From NCBI RefSeq assembly GCF_030408675.1, contig NZ_CP047200.1, forward strand, positions 1,984,001-2,048,000: a DNA stretch of 64,000 nucleotides, read 5' to 3'. Positions 1 through 8,414 of the stretch are shown here, in pieces. A program made the translations under genes and the position numbers. The notes beneath the pieces are model-generated. The model saw only the letters and a program-made list of their open reading frames with translations, did not search any database and had not been told where the DNA came from. This stretch comes from Corynebacterium durum (GTDB lineage: Bacteria; Actinomycetota; Actinomycetes; Mycobacteriales; Mycobacteriaceae). The number at the start of each line of letters is the position of its first letter. Within the stretch, counting starts at the first letter, position 1.

Positions 1-503
1 ACGAAGAGGATGCGCTCACCGTCGTCGGTGTGTGCGGCGGTGACAAACACGGCGTCGTCATACAGGTTGGAAGCCCAGTTGAGTTTGCCGTTGACGCGGT
101 AGCCGCCGTCAACACGGGTGGCGGTGAGTTCGATGTCGCCGCAACCTGCGAATTCTTTGAAGGCAGCCGCCATTCCCGTGACCCCGGGGCGTTCCCCGGC
201 CTCCAGTTGCTTGGCCAAAGTCTGCGCGTCCTCTGCGTCTGCTGCCCGCAGATATTCCAGGGTCATGCGGTGGGCCCAGGTGGTGAATCCCACGGAGAGG
301 TCGTTGCGGGAGAGTTCGCGAATGAGACGTGCAGTGGTGAGCAGGTCGGCGTCGAGAAGCCCAGCATCGCCCAGCAGTGGAAGGATGTAGCGCGCGTCTA
401 CCTCGCCTTTATCCACAGCGGATGCGGTGGCGGCTACCTGGTCCAAAAGCGCGGGGTCAACGCCGAGTGGTGCGAGGGTGATGGGTTGGGTGGCGGTGGT
501 CAT
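1..503 (-). CDS. Acyl-CoA dehydrogenase-family flavoprotein (C-terminal part outside window)
   Basis: About 167 N-terminal residues are visible, from an ATG behind a good AGGAGG; the flavin-binding and catalytic region lies beyond the window edge. The visible part is an N-terminal helical domain followed by the start of the middle beta domain ('YRVNGKLNWASN', like the usual 'vnG.K.w.s.a' strand of acyl-CoA dehydrogenases). It begins 29 nt after the stop of the OsmC-like gene on the same strand, so the two are probably one operon, divergent from an ABC importer. Relatives beside OsmC proteins and NrtA/SsuA-type transporters are often flavin monooxygenase-like (SfnB/DszC) rather than fatty-acid enzymes. 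That function is inference; the family call is fairly safe. Confidence 0.75.
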   Translation of the reverse strand, partial: MTTATQPITLAPLGVDPALLDQVAATASAVDKGEVDARYILPLLGDAGLLDADLLTTARLIRELSRNDLSVGFTTWAHRMTLEYLRAADAEDAQTLAKQLEAGERPGVTGMAAAFKEFAGCGDIELTATRVDGGYRVNGKLNWASNLYDDAVFVTAAHTDDGERILF

Positions 504-532
504 GGCGGTTGCCTCCTGGCGTTTCGGGTGGG

Positions 533-1081
533 TTAAACGAGTTCCGAGGTGAGCTTTGCGGGACGGGTGTAGGTGTTCACCACGGGCGACCACTTAATGG
601 CATCTTTCTGGATCTGGTCGAGGGTATCGCGGTCTGCGTCACCTTCAAGGGCAATTTTGACGCGCACGTCAGAGACACCGGGGCGCTTGTCCTCGCTGAG
701 GTCGCCGACGCCCCAGGTCGGAGAAATATCGATGTCGCCCTCAATGTCAATCTCAATCTTGGTCAGGGTCACGCCACGGTGAGTAGCAATGGCCTGAATA
801 CCCACGGAAATGCAGGCCGCGAGGGCAGCCTGGGCAACCTCGGTGGGGTTGGGGGCGGTATCGTCACCCAACAGCGCGGGCGGCTCGGACACCAGCACCG
901 GCTCCAGCTCGCGCACCTTGGTGTAGTTGCGGAACTGGCCGTCGGCTTCAGTGTGGGTGCGTACGGTGCGCTTGCCACCCTCGGGGTTGTCGATGTTCTT
1001 CTGCGCGAGTGCGTTCAGTGCATCCTTGTCGATGGGCTGCAGCGGTTCGCCTGGCTTGTGGTTCGGGGTCAGATCGCTCAT
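533..1081 (-). CDS. OsmC/Ohr-family protein
   Basis: 182 residues, ATG preceded by a strong AAAAGGAGC. The fold signature of the OsmC family is visible: a central 'AALAACISVGIQAIA' helix with the peroxidatic-type cysteine, preceded by 'ALLGDDTAPNPTEV', and a C-terminal '..KWSPVVNTYTRP' segment. In OsmC/Ohr peroxidases the latter usually carries the second cysteine; here it is serine (SPV), so two-cysteine thiol peroxidase chemistry is doubtful. Single-cysteine members of this kind are commonly linked to sulfur metabolism clusters. It heads the leftward operon with the flavoprotein and its promoter lies in the divergent spacer shared with the ABC importer. Confidence 0.8.
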   Translation of the reverse strand: MSDLTPNHKPGEPLQPIDKDALNALAQKNIDNPEGGKRTVRTHTEADGQFRNYTKVRELEPVLVSEPPALLGDDTAPNPTEVAQAALAACISVGIQAIATHRGVTLTKIEIDIEGDIDISPTWGVGDLSEDKRPGVSDVRVKIALEGDADRDTLDQIQKDAIKWSPVVNTYTRPAKLTSELV

Positions 1082-1186
1082 CTTTATGCTCCTTTTACAT
1101 CATGATTTTATGGCCGGAGATTCCTAGGGAACTCTGGATTACCTGACCGACCCTAACATAGATCATCCCAAAATGTGAACCACTCA

Positions 1187-1372
1187 GTCTACAGACCGTT
1201 CTATATCGCGACTTAGAACAATTGCGACACATAATGTCTATTTATCACTGTTTTTTCTTTAAGTTTTTACCCAACCACACCCGCCATCGCGCCGGATAGA
1301 CAGAGACTCATTACGTAAACTAAAGTCAACTGCCAACCATTGCAGAGACTAAGTAGTCTATTTTTTATAGAC
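1187..1372. promoter_or_regulatory. Divergent spacer with repeated GTCTA/TAGAC elements (candidate operators)
   Basis: The 319-nt spacer between the OsmC operon and the ABC importer holds several copies of one half-site. GTCT-AC-AGAC lies at 1187-1196, a GTCTA near 1235, TAGAC near 1297, and GTCTAT-TTTTT-ATAGAC at 1356-1372, the last a perfect 6-bp inverted repeat around five T. Its position about 28 nt before the importer start suggests it sits in the promoter or 5' leader. McbR, a sulfur regulator of C. glutamicum, uses TAGAC-N6-GTCTA; here the arms are in the opposite order, so it is not assigned. An imperfect tandem AGCACCCACG follows. Confidence 0.45.
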
Positions 1373-1400
1373 AGCACCCACGCAGCACCCACGAGGTTCC

Positions 1401-2582
1401 ATGACCCCCAATCACCCGCACCCACCCCTCACCAGGCGCGCGTTCCTCCGTGCATCAGCCGCCGCAGTCGCAGGGGTGTCGTTAGCGGGCATGGCTTCCT
1501 CCTGCGGGTCCACCTCCCCCACCATAGATGGCCCAGACTCCGTTCTGGATGTCACCATCGGCTATGTCCCCATCGCCTGTGCCGCCCCGCTTGTGCTTGC
1601 CAGCGCCCAGAAACTGTTTGACCAGCACGGGGTCAACGTCGCATTGCGTAAATATGCGGGGTGGGCGGACCTGTGGAGCGCCTACTCCACCGGCGAGTTG
1701 AATGTGGCGCACATGCTCGCCCCCATGCCGCTAGCCATTAATGCGGGTGCCGCCAATGGCCAGCGCCCCACCGAGGTGGCCTTCACGCAAAACACCAATG
1801 GCCAGGCCATTACGCTGGCAGAAAAACACGTGGGCCGGGCACAGTCGGCGAAAGATTTTGCAGGAATGGTCATTGGCATCCCGTTTGAGTTTTCCGTGCA
1901 CGCCCTACTGCTGCGTGATTTCCTTGTTGCCGGTGGGGTAGATCCGGTGCGTGACCTGGAACTTCGACTCCTGCGCCCTGCGGACATGATCGCGCAACTG
2001 CAGGTGGGTGGGATTGACGGATTCATTGGCCCAGAACCGTTCAACCAGCGTGCGGTCACCACTGGCGCAGGCCGCATTTTCACATTGACCAAGGAACTCT
2101 GGGCGGGGCATCCGTGCTGCAGCATAGCCATGTCCAAGGAATGGCGTACCGCCCACCCGGAGAAAGCCCGCGCGATCACGGCGGCGCTGACGCAGGCATC
2201 TCAGATGGCCAATGACCCAGCCCAGAAAGACCAGGTGGCGGAGATTCTCTCTCGGGAGAAATACCTAAACCAGAAGAGAGAACTCTTCCTGCCCACACTG
2301 GCAGGCACCTACCAGAACTGGGAAGGCGAGGAAAAGACGGACCATGAGCGCATATCGTTCGGCAATCCCACCAACCCCACGGCGATTATCTGGATGGCCA
2401 CGCAACTTGCCCGCTGGAACTTGGGAGGAGACACACTCACCATGGATGATCCCACCCTGATTCATCTTGCTGATTCCGTCCTTCCCGATGACGTGCCACG
2501 CGGCGGCGACCCAGTGACCATTAACGGCCGCGTTTTTGACGCACATACTCCCACCGTTGGATACGAGGTATACACACGATGA
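1401..2582 (+). CDS. NrtA/CmpA-family ABC transporter substrate-binding lipoprotein
   Basis: 393 residues. The N-terminus has a twin-arginine motif (RRAFLR, residues 12-17), a hydrophobic stretch and a lipobox ending at Cys35 (MASSC), so it is a Tat-exported lipoprotein. The mature part follows the NrtA/CmpA/SsuA pattern: 'GYVPIACAAPLVLASAQKL', 'YSTGELNVAHMLAPMPLA', 'DGFIGPEPFN'. Known members bind nitrate, bicarbonate, cyanate, sulfonates or thiamin precursors. The substrate cannot be read from sequence. Linkage to OsmC and a DszC-like flavoprotein favours an organosulfur compound (inference). The stop overlaps the permease start (ATGA). Confidence 0.85.
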   Translation: MTPNHPHPPLTRRAFLRASAAAVAGVSLAGMASSCGSTSPTIDGPDSVLDVTIGYVPIACAAPLVLASAQKLFDQHGVNVALRKYAGWADLWSAYSTGELNVAHMLAPMPLAINAGAANGQRPTEVAFTQNTNGQAITLAEKHVGRAQSAKDFAGMVIGIPFEFSVHALLLRDFLVAGGVDPVRDLELRLLRPADMIAQLQVGGIDGFIGPEPFNQRAVTTGAGRIFTLTKELWAGHPCCSIAMSKEWRTAHPEKARAITAALTQASQMANDPAQKDQVAEILSREKYLNQKRELFLPTLAGTYQNWEGEEKTDHERISFGNPTNPTAIIWMATQLARWNLGGDTLTMDDPTLIHLADSVLPDDVPRGGDPVTINGRVFDAHTPTVGYEVYTR

Positions 2583-3463
2583 CTCTTTCCACGCAGACCA
2601 GGCAGACCCACAACCCCATCGACACATCCGATACCACCGCTACACCATCAACAACGAGCGAGGCACCTGCGAACCGGGTGCATCGGGGCGTCGATACGCG
2701 TATCCAGGCCGTGATCATTGGCGTTGTCCTAGCAGCGGTGAGCATCGGCGTGTGGCAACTTGCTGTGACCGCAGGCTGGCTCAGCGACCTCGCCCCCACC
2801 CCGGCGCGCACGTTCAGCCGTGGGGTGGAGATCCTGTCGGACCCGTTCTACCGGGACGGACCCGGCAGCGTCGGTATTTTCTGGCACGTGATCACCAGCC
2901 TAAGGCGCGTAATCACTGGTTTTTTCATCGCTACCGTTGTAGCCATTCCCCTGGGGTTTGTGCTGGGCCGCAGCACTGCCCTGCGCTGGGCAGTGGACCC
3001 ATTGATGCAGGTGCTGCGGCCTGTGTCGCCACTGGCGTGGTTGCCGCTGGGCCTGGCACTGCTGAGCAACGCGGAGCACACTGCAATTTTTGTGATTGTT
3101 CTGTCCGCGCTCTGGCCGACGCTGATCAACACTATCGACGCGGTACGTAACGTCAACCCCACCTACATCAACCTGACCGCCACCCTGGGTACCCCGATGT
3201 GGGCGCGCATCATCTACATGTGGTTTCCTGCTGCCCTGCCCGGCATTGTCACGGGCCTGCGCATCTCCTTGTCTACCTCGTGGTTGGTGATCATCGCTGC
3301 GGAAATGCTCGTCGGGGGCCAAGGCATCGGATTTTTCGTGTGGAACCAATGGAACCGCCTGGACATTGACGCCATTGTGGTGGCCATCGTCTTAATCGGC
3401 GTCACCGGCCTGATCCTGGATCACCTTGTTGCCGCCCTGCAGAAAGTTGTGCGTTATGACTAG
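2579..3463 (+). CDS. ABC transporter permease, NrtB/SsuC type
   Basis: 294 residues, inner-membrane permease of the binding-protein-dependent type. After a Thr-rich cytoplasmic N-terminus of about 35 residues there are about six hydrophobic segments. The cytoplasmic-loop motif contacting the ATPase reads around '..TLGTPMWARIIYMWFPAALPGIVTGLRISLSTSW', with the expected A..LP.I..GLR.S core. It starts inside the stop of the substrate-binding gene (ATGA) and its own 3' end overlaps the ATPase start by 8 nt, so the three genes are translationally coupled. Confidence 0.87.
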   Translation: MTLSTQTRQTHNPIDTSDTTATPSTTSEAPANRVHRGVDTRIQAVIIGVVLAAVSIGVWQLAVTAGWLSDLAPTPARTFSRGVEILSDPFYRDGPGSVGIFWHVITSLRRVITGFFIATVVAIPLGFVLGRSTALRWAVDPLMQVLRPVSPLAWLPLGLALLSNAEHTAIFVIVLSALWPTLINTIDAVRNVNPTYINLTATLGTPMWARIIYMWFPAALPGIVTGLRISLSTSWLVIIAAEMLVGGQGIGFFVWNQWNRLDIDAIVVAIVLIGVTGLILDHLVAALQKVVRYD

Positions 3464-4205
3464 CCCGCATGTGGAACTGAAGGAAATCACCAAATCCTAC
3501 GGCTCCACCACCATCATTGCCCCCACCACTATCACCATTGAGGAAGGCCAGTTCGTCTCTATCCTCGGCCCTTCTGGCTGCGGCAAATCGACCATCCTTT
3601 CCATGGTGGCGGGCCTGAGTTTCCCCACCACCGGAAGCGTTTTTGCCTCCGGGTCACCCATCACCGGACCGGGACCGGATCGCGGCATGGTGTTCCAGCA
3701 CCACGCACTCCTGCCGTGGATGACTGCCAAAGGCAACATCGAATTCGGCCTGAAATCCGCACGGCCACACTACAGCCGCACCGAACGCTCCGACATCGCC
3801 GACACCTATCTTGAGCAGGTGGGACTCACCCACGCCGCGTCACGACGCCCCGCCCGACTTTCCGGCGGCATGCAACAACGCGTCGGCATCGCCCGGGCCT
3901 TCGCCATTGACCCGGAAATACTGCTTCTCGACGAGCCCTTCGGGGCGCTCGATGCGTTGACGCGCCGGGAGCTGCAACTCCAGCTTCTTCATGTGTGGGA
4001 ATCATCCCGACGCACGGTGATCATGGTGACTCACGATGTGGACGAGGCAATTGTGCTGTCCGACCGTATTCTGGTCATGTCCCACGGGCCGGAATCCACG
4101 GTGATAGCAGACGTTGCGGTGGATGTGCCGCACCCTCGGCACGACACAGACGCAGACTCCGCCGTGGAGCTGCGCCACCAGCTGCTTGACCTGCTGGAAC
4201 ACTAG
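3456..4205 (+). CDS. ABC transporter ATP-binding protein, NrtD/SsuB type
   Basis: 249 residues, energising subunit of the importer. The ATG at 3456 is chosen because it overlaps the permease stop and gives the family's usual N-terminus (MTSPHVELKEITKSYG). Visible motifs are Walker A GPSGCGKST (near residue 40), Q-loop MVFQHHALLPW, signature LSGGMQQRVGIARAF, Walker B ILLLDEPFGALD and H-loop VTHDVDEA. The stop codon lies in a CTAG (4202-4205) that also supplies the stop codon of the convergent gene. Confidence 0.9.
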   Translation: MTSPHVELKEITKSYGSTTIIAPTTITIEEGQFVSILGPSGCGKSTILSMVAGLSFPTTGSVFASGSPITGPGPDRGMVFQHHALLPWMTAKGNIEFGLKSARPHYSRTERSDIADTYLEQVGLTHAASRRPARLSGGMQQRVGIARAFAIDPEILLLDEPFGALDALTRRELQLQLLHVWESSRRTVIMVTHDVDEAIVLSDRILVMSHGPESTVIADVAVDVPHPRHDTDADSAVELRHQLLDLLEH

Positions 4206-4921
4206 TCTTCGGGGTCCAGCAGAAAATCCACCACGGCGCGGGGATTGTCCAGAAACTCCCGCGTGGCCTGGACAATCGTGGCCTGATCGTACGTGACGGG
4301 GGCTAGGCCATCGGCGGTAATTTCCAGAATGGTTGCGTCCGGCACGGCCAACAGAATCGGCGAGTGTGTGGCAATAATGAACTGCGACCCCTCTTCCGCC
4401 ATCCGCGTGATACGCACCAGCAATTCCATGAGCCGGAATGGCGACAGCCCAGCTTCCGGTTCGTCGAGAATATACAGACCCTTTTTGGTGAACCTCTCGT
4501 CCATGATGTGCATCACCGATTCCCCATGAGAGCGGTGATGCAGGTTCAGCCGGTCCTCCGGGGGAAGCGTCGCATCGAATTCGTAGTAGGCGGTGGCCAC
4601 GTTGTAATAGGATTCCGCCCGCAAAAAGAACCCCCACGTGGGGTTTTTCGCCCGGACGACCGTGAGCCAGTGATGGAGTTCCGATTCCGTATTCATGGTG
4701 GAAAACGTGACCTGCCGCGTCCCGCCTTCCGCATTAAATCCACTCCCCACAGCAATGGCCTCCACCAGGGTGGATTTGCCTGACCCGTTCTCCCCCACCA
4801 CAAAGGTGACTGGCGTGGTGAGGTTCATACGTGGAACGGCCAGCAGGTGTCGCACCACGGGAAGCTCATTAATGTAGCTTGTGGTGCCAATCTCATCGAG
4901 TTTGATCCCGGTAATAAACAT
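4202..4921 (-). CDS. AAA/ABC-type ATPase, small (COG3910-like)
   Basis: 239 residues, soluble ATPase with the SMC/ABC-like architecture compressed into one domain. Seen: Walker A GENGSGKSTLVEA (about residues 43-55), 'LYILDEPEAGLSPFRLMELL' combining signature-like and Walker B segments, and the H-loop 'FIIATHSPILLAVP'. No membrane segments or coiled-coil arm. Family members are widespread in actinobacteria with no settled role, and some related OLD-type ATPases act in defence or repair. Convergent with the importer ATPase, sharing a CTAG for both stops. No clear partner gene. Confidence 0.75.
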   Translation of the reverse strand: MFITGIKLDEIGTTSYINELPVVRHLLAVPRMNLTTPVTFVVGENGSGKSTLVEAIAVGSGFNAEGGTRQVTFSTMNTESELHHWLTVVRAKNPTWGFFLRAESYYNVATAYYEFDATLPPEDRLNLHHRSHGESVMHIMDERFTKKGLYILDEPEAGLSPFRLMELLVRITRMAEEGSQFIIATHSPILLAVPDATILEITADGLAPVTYDQATIVQATREFLDNPRAVVDFLLDPED

Positions 4922-5030
4922 GATCAGCGTGATGTGGGGTCAGTGTCTGTGTCGCAAGCATCCAGGTAATGCAGTAAAGCCATGATACCGGTGACCTTAA
5001 TCCTCGTCGCATAGCAAGCACATTTTTAAA

Positions 5031-5061
5031 CCCCACTCCACGGATGGGTCGTGGAGTGGGG
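5031..5061 (-). terminator. Inverted repeat, likely terminator
   Basis: Perfect 11-bp arms CCCCACTCCAC and GTGGAGTGGGG around a 9-nt loop. Read leftward it is followed by TTTAAAAATG. It lies about 110 nt past the stop of the secreted repeat protein (5174-5704) and before the AAA ATPase gene. The rest of 4922-5173 shows no credible gene. Confidence 0.55.
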
Positions 5062-5173
5062 TCGTTTTCATCACGCAAGTTAGGAGGTTAAGGGTCGTAT
5101 TCAGGTCTCCCTTCGTCGGGGGTTTCAGGGGCGTCGTCACGGTTATGAGCAGCGCCGGGGCGTCTCGCCCCCT

Positions 5174-5704
5174 TTACTTCGAGTCGTCGCGGAAGCCACC
5201 GAACGGGCCGTGGCCACCCTCACCGATCTCAATGGCCATTTCTTCGCCACCAAAGACATCTGCGTTGAATGCTTTCAACACAGCATCTTTATCCTTGGAT
5301 GTGATCTTGCCATCGGTGACAGCCTTATCGAGGCGAGAGGTGAGGTCCTCACGGGTCTTGGTGCTATCGTTAACGTTTCCGTCACCGCCGTCACTGAATT
5401 CAATGGCTATTTCTTCACCACCAAGCACGCCTGCGTCGAATGCTTTCAACACAGCATCTTTGTCCTTGGATGTGATCTTGCCATCGGTGACAGCCTTATC
5501 GAGACGGGAACCCAAATCCTCGCGAGCCTTGGTGCTATCCAGGGCAACGCTGGCATCGTCGTGGTGAACGCTTTGACTGGACGTGGTGCTCTTAGCATCA
5601 GTCGAACTGTTCTGTGCCCACGCCATCGCAGCCCCCGTTCCTAAGAGGGCAGCGGACAAACCGCCGACGATTGCTACTTTGGCTGGGGTTGGAAGAGCGC
5701 GCAT
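5174..5704 (-). CDS. Secreted protein with two tandem ~57-residue repeats, function unknown
   Basis: 176 residues, start chosen at the ATG following AAGGAGAATATACG (MRALPTPAKVA); upstream in-frame codons lack a ribosome site. A signal peptide is evident (hydrophobic 'VAIVGGLSAALLGTGAAMAWA', cleavage near AWA-QNS). The mature part contains two copies of a unit with '..REDL.SRLDKAVTDGKITSKDKDAVLKAF..', 57 residues apart, followed by GGEE and acidic or Gly-rich stretches. The duplication is recent: the DNA units (about 5229-5352 and 5400-5523, offset 171 bp) are nearly identical. The DGKIT segments are faintly EF-hand-like but lack a full loop. No family assigned. Confidence 0.75.
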   Translation of the reverse strand: MRALPTPAKVAIVGGLSAALLGTGAAMAWAQNSSTDAKSTTSSQSVHHDDASVALDSTKAREDLGSRLDKAVTDGKITSKDKDAVLKAFDAGVLGGEEIAIEFSDGGDGNVNDSTKTREDLTSRLDKAVTDGKITSKDKDAVLKAFNADVFGGEEMAIEIGEGGHGPFGGFRDDSK

Positions 5705-5866
5705 CGTATATTCTCCTTTGGTATCGGGGGCGCTGGTCTCATGTGGCTTGGATGAGAGTGTTTCCCTCGTAGCCACTGAAACCTAAGGTAAGAGCCAAAG
5801 CTTGGGAATCGATGCCACAAACCTTGGAGTTACCTGTCAATAAAGCATGTCTCCTACATATGCCAA

Positions 5867-5890
5867 AAGCGCAGCCCATGGGCTGCGCTT
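5867..5890 (-). terminator. 24-nt perfect palindrome, likely terminator
   Basis: AAGCGCAGCC-CATG-GGCTGCGCTT, about 25 nt downstream of the leftward gene 5915-6319. On the minus strand it is followed by TTGGCATATG, a weak T-tract, so termination is probable rather than proven. Confidence 0.55.
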
Positions 5891-5914
5891 GGGGATGATA
5901 GGTATTCTTATTTG

Positions 5915-6319
5915 CTAGTTTGCGGCAGGCGGATTACCGGTGCCTCGGCCTCCTTGGTTCTTGTGATTTCGAGCGTCAAATTGACTGCTAAGGTTGTCTC
6001 CCAGTTCCCGGAGCGCCGAGAGAAAATCCTGGACGGCAGGCTCGCTCTGGAGTCGGCGAAATGTATCTTCGACGTTGGAGCCAAAGTTGTTGGCGCTGAA
6101 CCGGGGGCCGGATGTGCTGGTGCCGTAGGTGTTCTCCGCGTCGGAGGCGCTGCGGGCAGAGGAACTGCTGGTGGACTCGCCGACCTCCACGATGACCTGA
6201 TCGCCTTCAAACTGGAGGACCGCGCTGTCGGGGGCACCGAGTTCCTGGGCGGCTTCGATAAAATCGGCAAGGTCGCCGAGGGTGACATTGGTGAGGCTGA
6301 ACGTGAGCTTGTATGACAT
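5915..6319 (-). CDS. Conserved-looking hypothetical protein, 134 aa
   Basis: Start chosen at the ATG following AAAGGT (MSYKLTFSLTNVTLGDLADF); a longer frame exists without a ribosome site. The first ~60 residues look like a compact alpha/beta unit ('LGDLADFIEAAQELGAPDSAVLQFEGDQVIVEVGE'), followed by a Ser-rich linker and a helical segment ('..LQSEPAVQDFLSALRELGDNLSSQFDARN') with a polar tail. No signal peptide or membrane helix. I do not recognise the family. Monocistronic, with a palindromic terminator downstream. Confidence 0.6.
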   Translation of the reverse strand: MSYKLTFSLTNVTLGDLADFIEAAQELGAPDSAVLQFEGDQVIVEVGESTSSSSARSASDAENTYGTSTSGPRFSANNFGSNVEDTFRRLQSEPAVQDFLSALRELGDNLSSQFDARNHKNQGGRGTGNPPAAN

Positions 6320-6572
6320 ACCTTTAACGCTAGTGCGATATTGGCGACACGTCACCCCCTATCAGGGTTCTCCCTGACCCCGCCCTACCCCTCCCTGATA
6401 TCCACGCACCGGCAGCGATAACTCAACCTAATAACAGTTCCTATACTGCACCAATAACATGGCGGGCCGCTCCGCTTGAATTACATTCGTGAAAGTATGC
6501 GAAAAGTTCCCGGCCCATGATGTCTATTTTTTCACGTTTAAAACCTAGGCACGCCCCTTTACGCTAGGCAGC

Positions 6573-8414
6573 ATGACCATCATTAATCATGTGACCAATC
6601 AACCTGTCAGCAGCGCAGATACTGCGGCAGCCGGGGCGTCGATAAGCGTCGCGGACACCATCACCGAATACCTAGAACGAGCTGACTGGCGTGTCAATGC
6701 CAACGCTAACCAGGACTATTCGCTGGGTGGCATGATGCTGAACACGTCCGGGAAGGTTGTGGCCAACTACTGGCTGAACGAGGTTTTCTCCCCTGAGGCC
6801 GGGCAGGCGCACCGGAACGGTGACATCCACATCCACGACCTGGACATGCTCGCCGGATACTGTGCGGGGTGGTCACTGCGGCAACTTCTAGAACAGGGAT
6901 TCGGCGGTGTACCCGGCGCGATCTCCTCCGGGCCACCGAAACACCTCTCCTCTGCCCTGGGGCAGATGGTGAACTTCCTGGGCACCTTACAAAACGAATG
7001 GGCGGGTGCGCAGGCTTTTTCCTCCTTTGACACCTACCTAGCGCCTTTTGTCAGGCTCGATAACCTGGACTACAGCCACGTCAGGCAGTGCATGCAGGAG
7101 TTTATTTTCAATCTCAATGTGCCCAGCCGGTGGGGAACGCAAACCCCCTTTACCAACCTCACCTTCGACTGGACCTGCCCTGCTGACATTGCGGAAGACT
7201 ATCCCTTCATCGGCGGCGACGTGTGCGATTTCCGCTACGGGGACCTCGCGGAAGAAATGGCGCTGATCAACCGGGCCTTCATCGACGTGATGGCGGAAGG
7301 CGATGCTGATGGACGCGTGTTCACCTTCCCCATCCCTACCTACAACATCACCCGTGACTTCGACTGGGACAGCCCCAACGCCCACGCCCTGTTCGACATG
7401 ACCGCGCGCTACGGGCTGCCCTACTTCCAGAACTTCATCAACTCCGACCTGAATCCCGGCGACATTCGGTCCATGTGCTGCCGCCTCCAGCTTGACCTGC
7501 GCGAACTGCTCAAACGCGGCAATGGGCTCTTCGGCTCCGCCGAACAGACCGGGTCCATCGGGGTGGTCACCCTCAACTGCGCCCGCCTCGGGCACCTGTA
7601 CAAGGGCGACGAGGCGGCGCTACTGGAGGCGGTGACTAGGTTCGTGCGGCTCGGCGTGGACACCCTCGAACGCAAGCGCCGCTACATCACGAAACTCCTT
7701 GAGGCTGGGCTGTTCCCCTACACTCAGCGCTGGCTGCCCAGCCTTGACAACCACTTCTCCACCATTGGAGTCAACGGCTGCAATGAAATGATCCGCAATT
7801 TCACCAGCGACACCGAGGACATCACCACCCCGGCGGGTCACGCGCAGGTGGCGCGACTTCTCGACCACATCAACACCCTGCTCGTTGAAGCCCAGGAAGC
7901 CACCGGGCACCTGTACAACCTCGAAGCCACCCCCGCCGAAGGTGCTACCTACCGGTTCGCCCGGGAAGACATCGCCCGCTACCCCGGAATCATCCACGCC
8001 GGAACCGCCGACGAGCCTTATTACACCAACTCCACCCAACTCCCCGTCGCCCACACCCCCGACCCCTTTGACGCGCTGGCCAAACAAGACGACCTGCAGA
8101 CCAAATACACCGGCGGTACCGTCCTCCATTTGTATATGGGGGCCGCCATGAGCAACGGCGACGCCTGCGCTGCTCTCGTCCGACGCGCGCTCACCCACTA
8201 CCGACTCCCCTACATCACCATTACCCCCACCTTCTCCATCTGCCCCAACCACGGCTACCTCTCCGGCGACCATCCGCACTGCCCGCGCTGCTGTGCTGAC
8301 ACTGAGGTGTGGACCCGCGTCATGGGCTACTTCCGGCCCGTCGCCAGCTTCAACACCGGCAAAAAAGGAGAATTCCATGAACGCACCTACTTCCGCGAAC
8401 CCAGCCGGGTGTGA
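6573..8414 (+). CDS. nrdD: Anaerobic (class III) ribonucleoside-triphosphate reductase
   Basis: 613 residues. Glycyl-radical enzyme reducing NTPs to dNTPs without oxygen. The sequence shows 'NGDIHIHDLDMLAGYCAGWSLRQLL' near residue 80, 'NLNVPSRWGTQTPFTNLTFDW', 'VTLNCARLGHLYKG' and 'GVNGCNEMI', all typical of NrdD. A C-terminal zinc motif CPNHGYLSGDHPHCPRC precedes the radical site RVMGYFRP (Gly about residue 585, family pattern RVxGY). No ATP-cone is obvious at the N-terminus. The nrdG start overlaps the last 38 nt. The 253-nt spacer upstream has no gene; I saw no clear NrdR box. Confidence 0.93.
   Translation: MTIINHVTNQPVSSADTAAAGASISVADTITEYLERADWRVNANANQDYSLGGMMLNTSGKVVANYWLNEVFSPEAGQAHRNGDIHIHDLDMLAGYCAGWSLRQLLEQGFGGVPGAISSGPPKHLSSALGQMVNFLGTLQNEWAGAQAFSSFDTYLAPFVRLDNLDYSHVRQCMQEFIFNLNVPSRWGTQTPFTNLTFDWTCPADIAEDYPFIGGDVCDFRYGDLAEEMALINRAFIDVMAEGDADGRVFTFPIPTYNITRDFDWDSPNAHALFDMTARYGLPYFQNFINSDLNPGDIRSMCCRLQLDLRELLKRGNGLFGSAEQTGSIGVVTLNCARLGHLYKGDEAALLEAVTRFVRLGVDTLERKRRYITKLLEAGLFPYTQRWLPSLDNHFSTIGVNGCNEMIRNFTSDTEDITTPAGHAQVARLLDHINTLLVEAQEATGHLYNLEATPAEGATYRFAREDIARYPGIIHAGTADEPYYTNSTQLPVAHTPDPFDALAKQDDLQTKYTGGTVLHLYMGAAMSNGDACAALVRRALTHYRLPYITITPTFSICPNHGYLSGDHPHCPRCCADTEVWTRVMGYFRPVASFNTGKKGEFHERTYFREPSRV

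Noticed and set aside
1187..1372. McbR operator
   Set aside because: McbR uses TAGAC-N6-GTCTA; the arms here are in the opposite order, so the regulator is left open.
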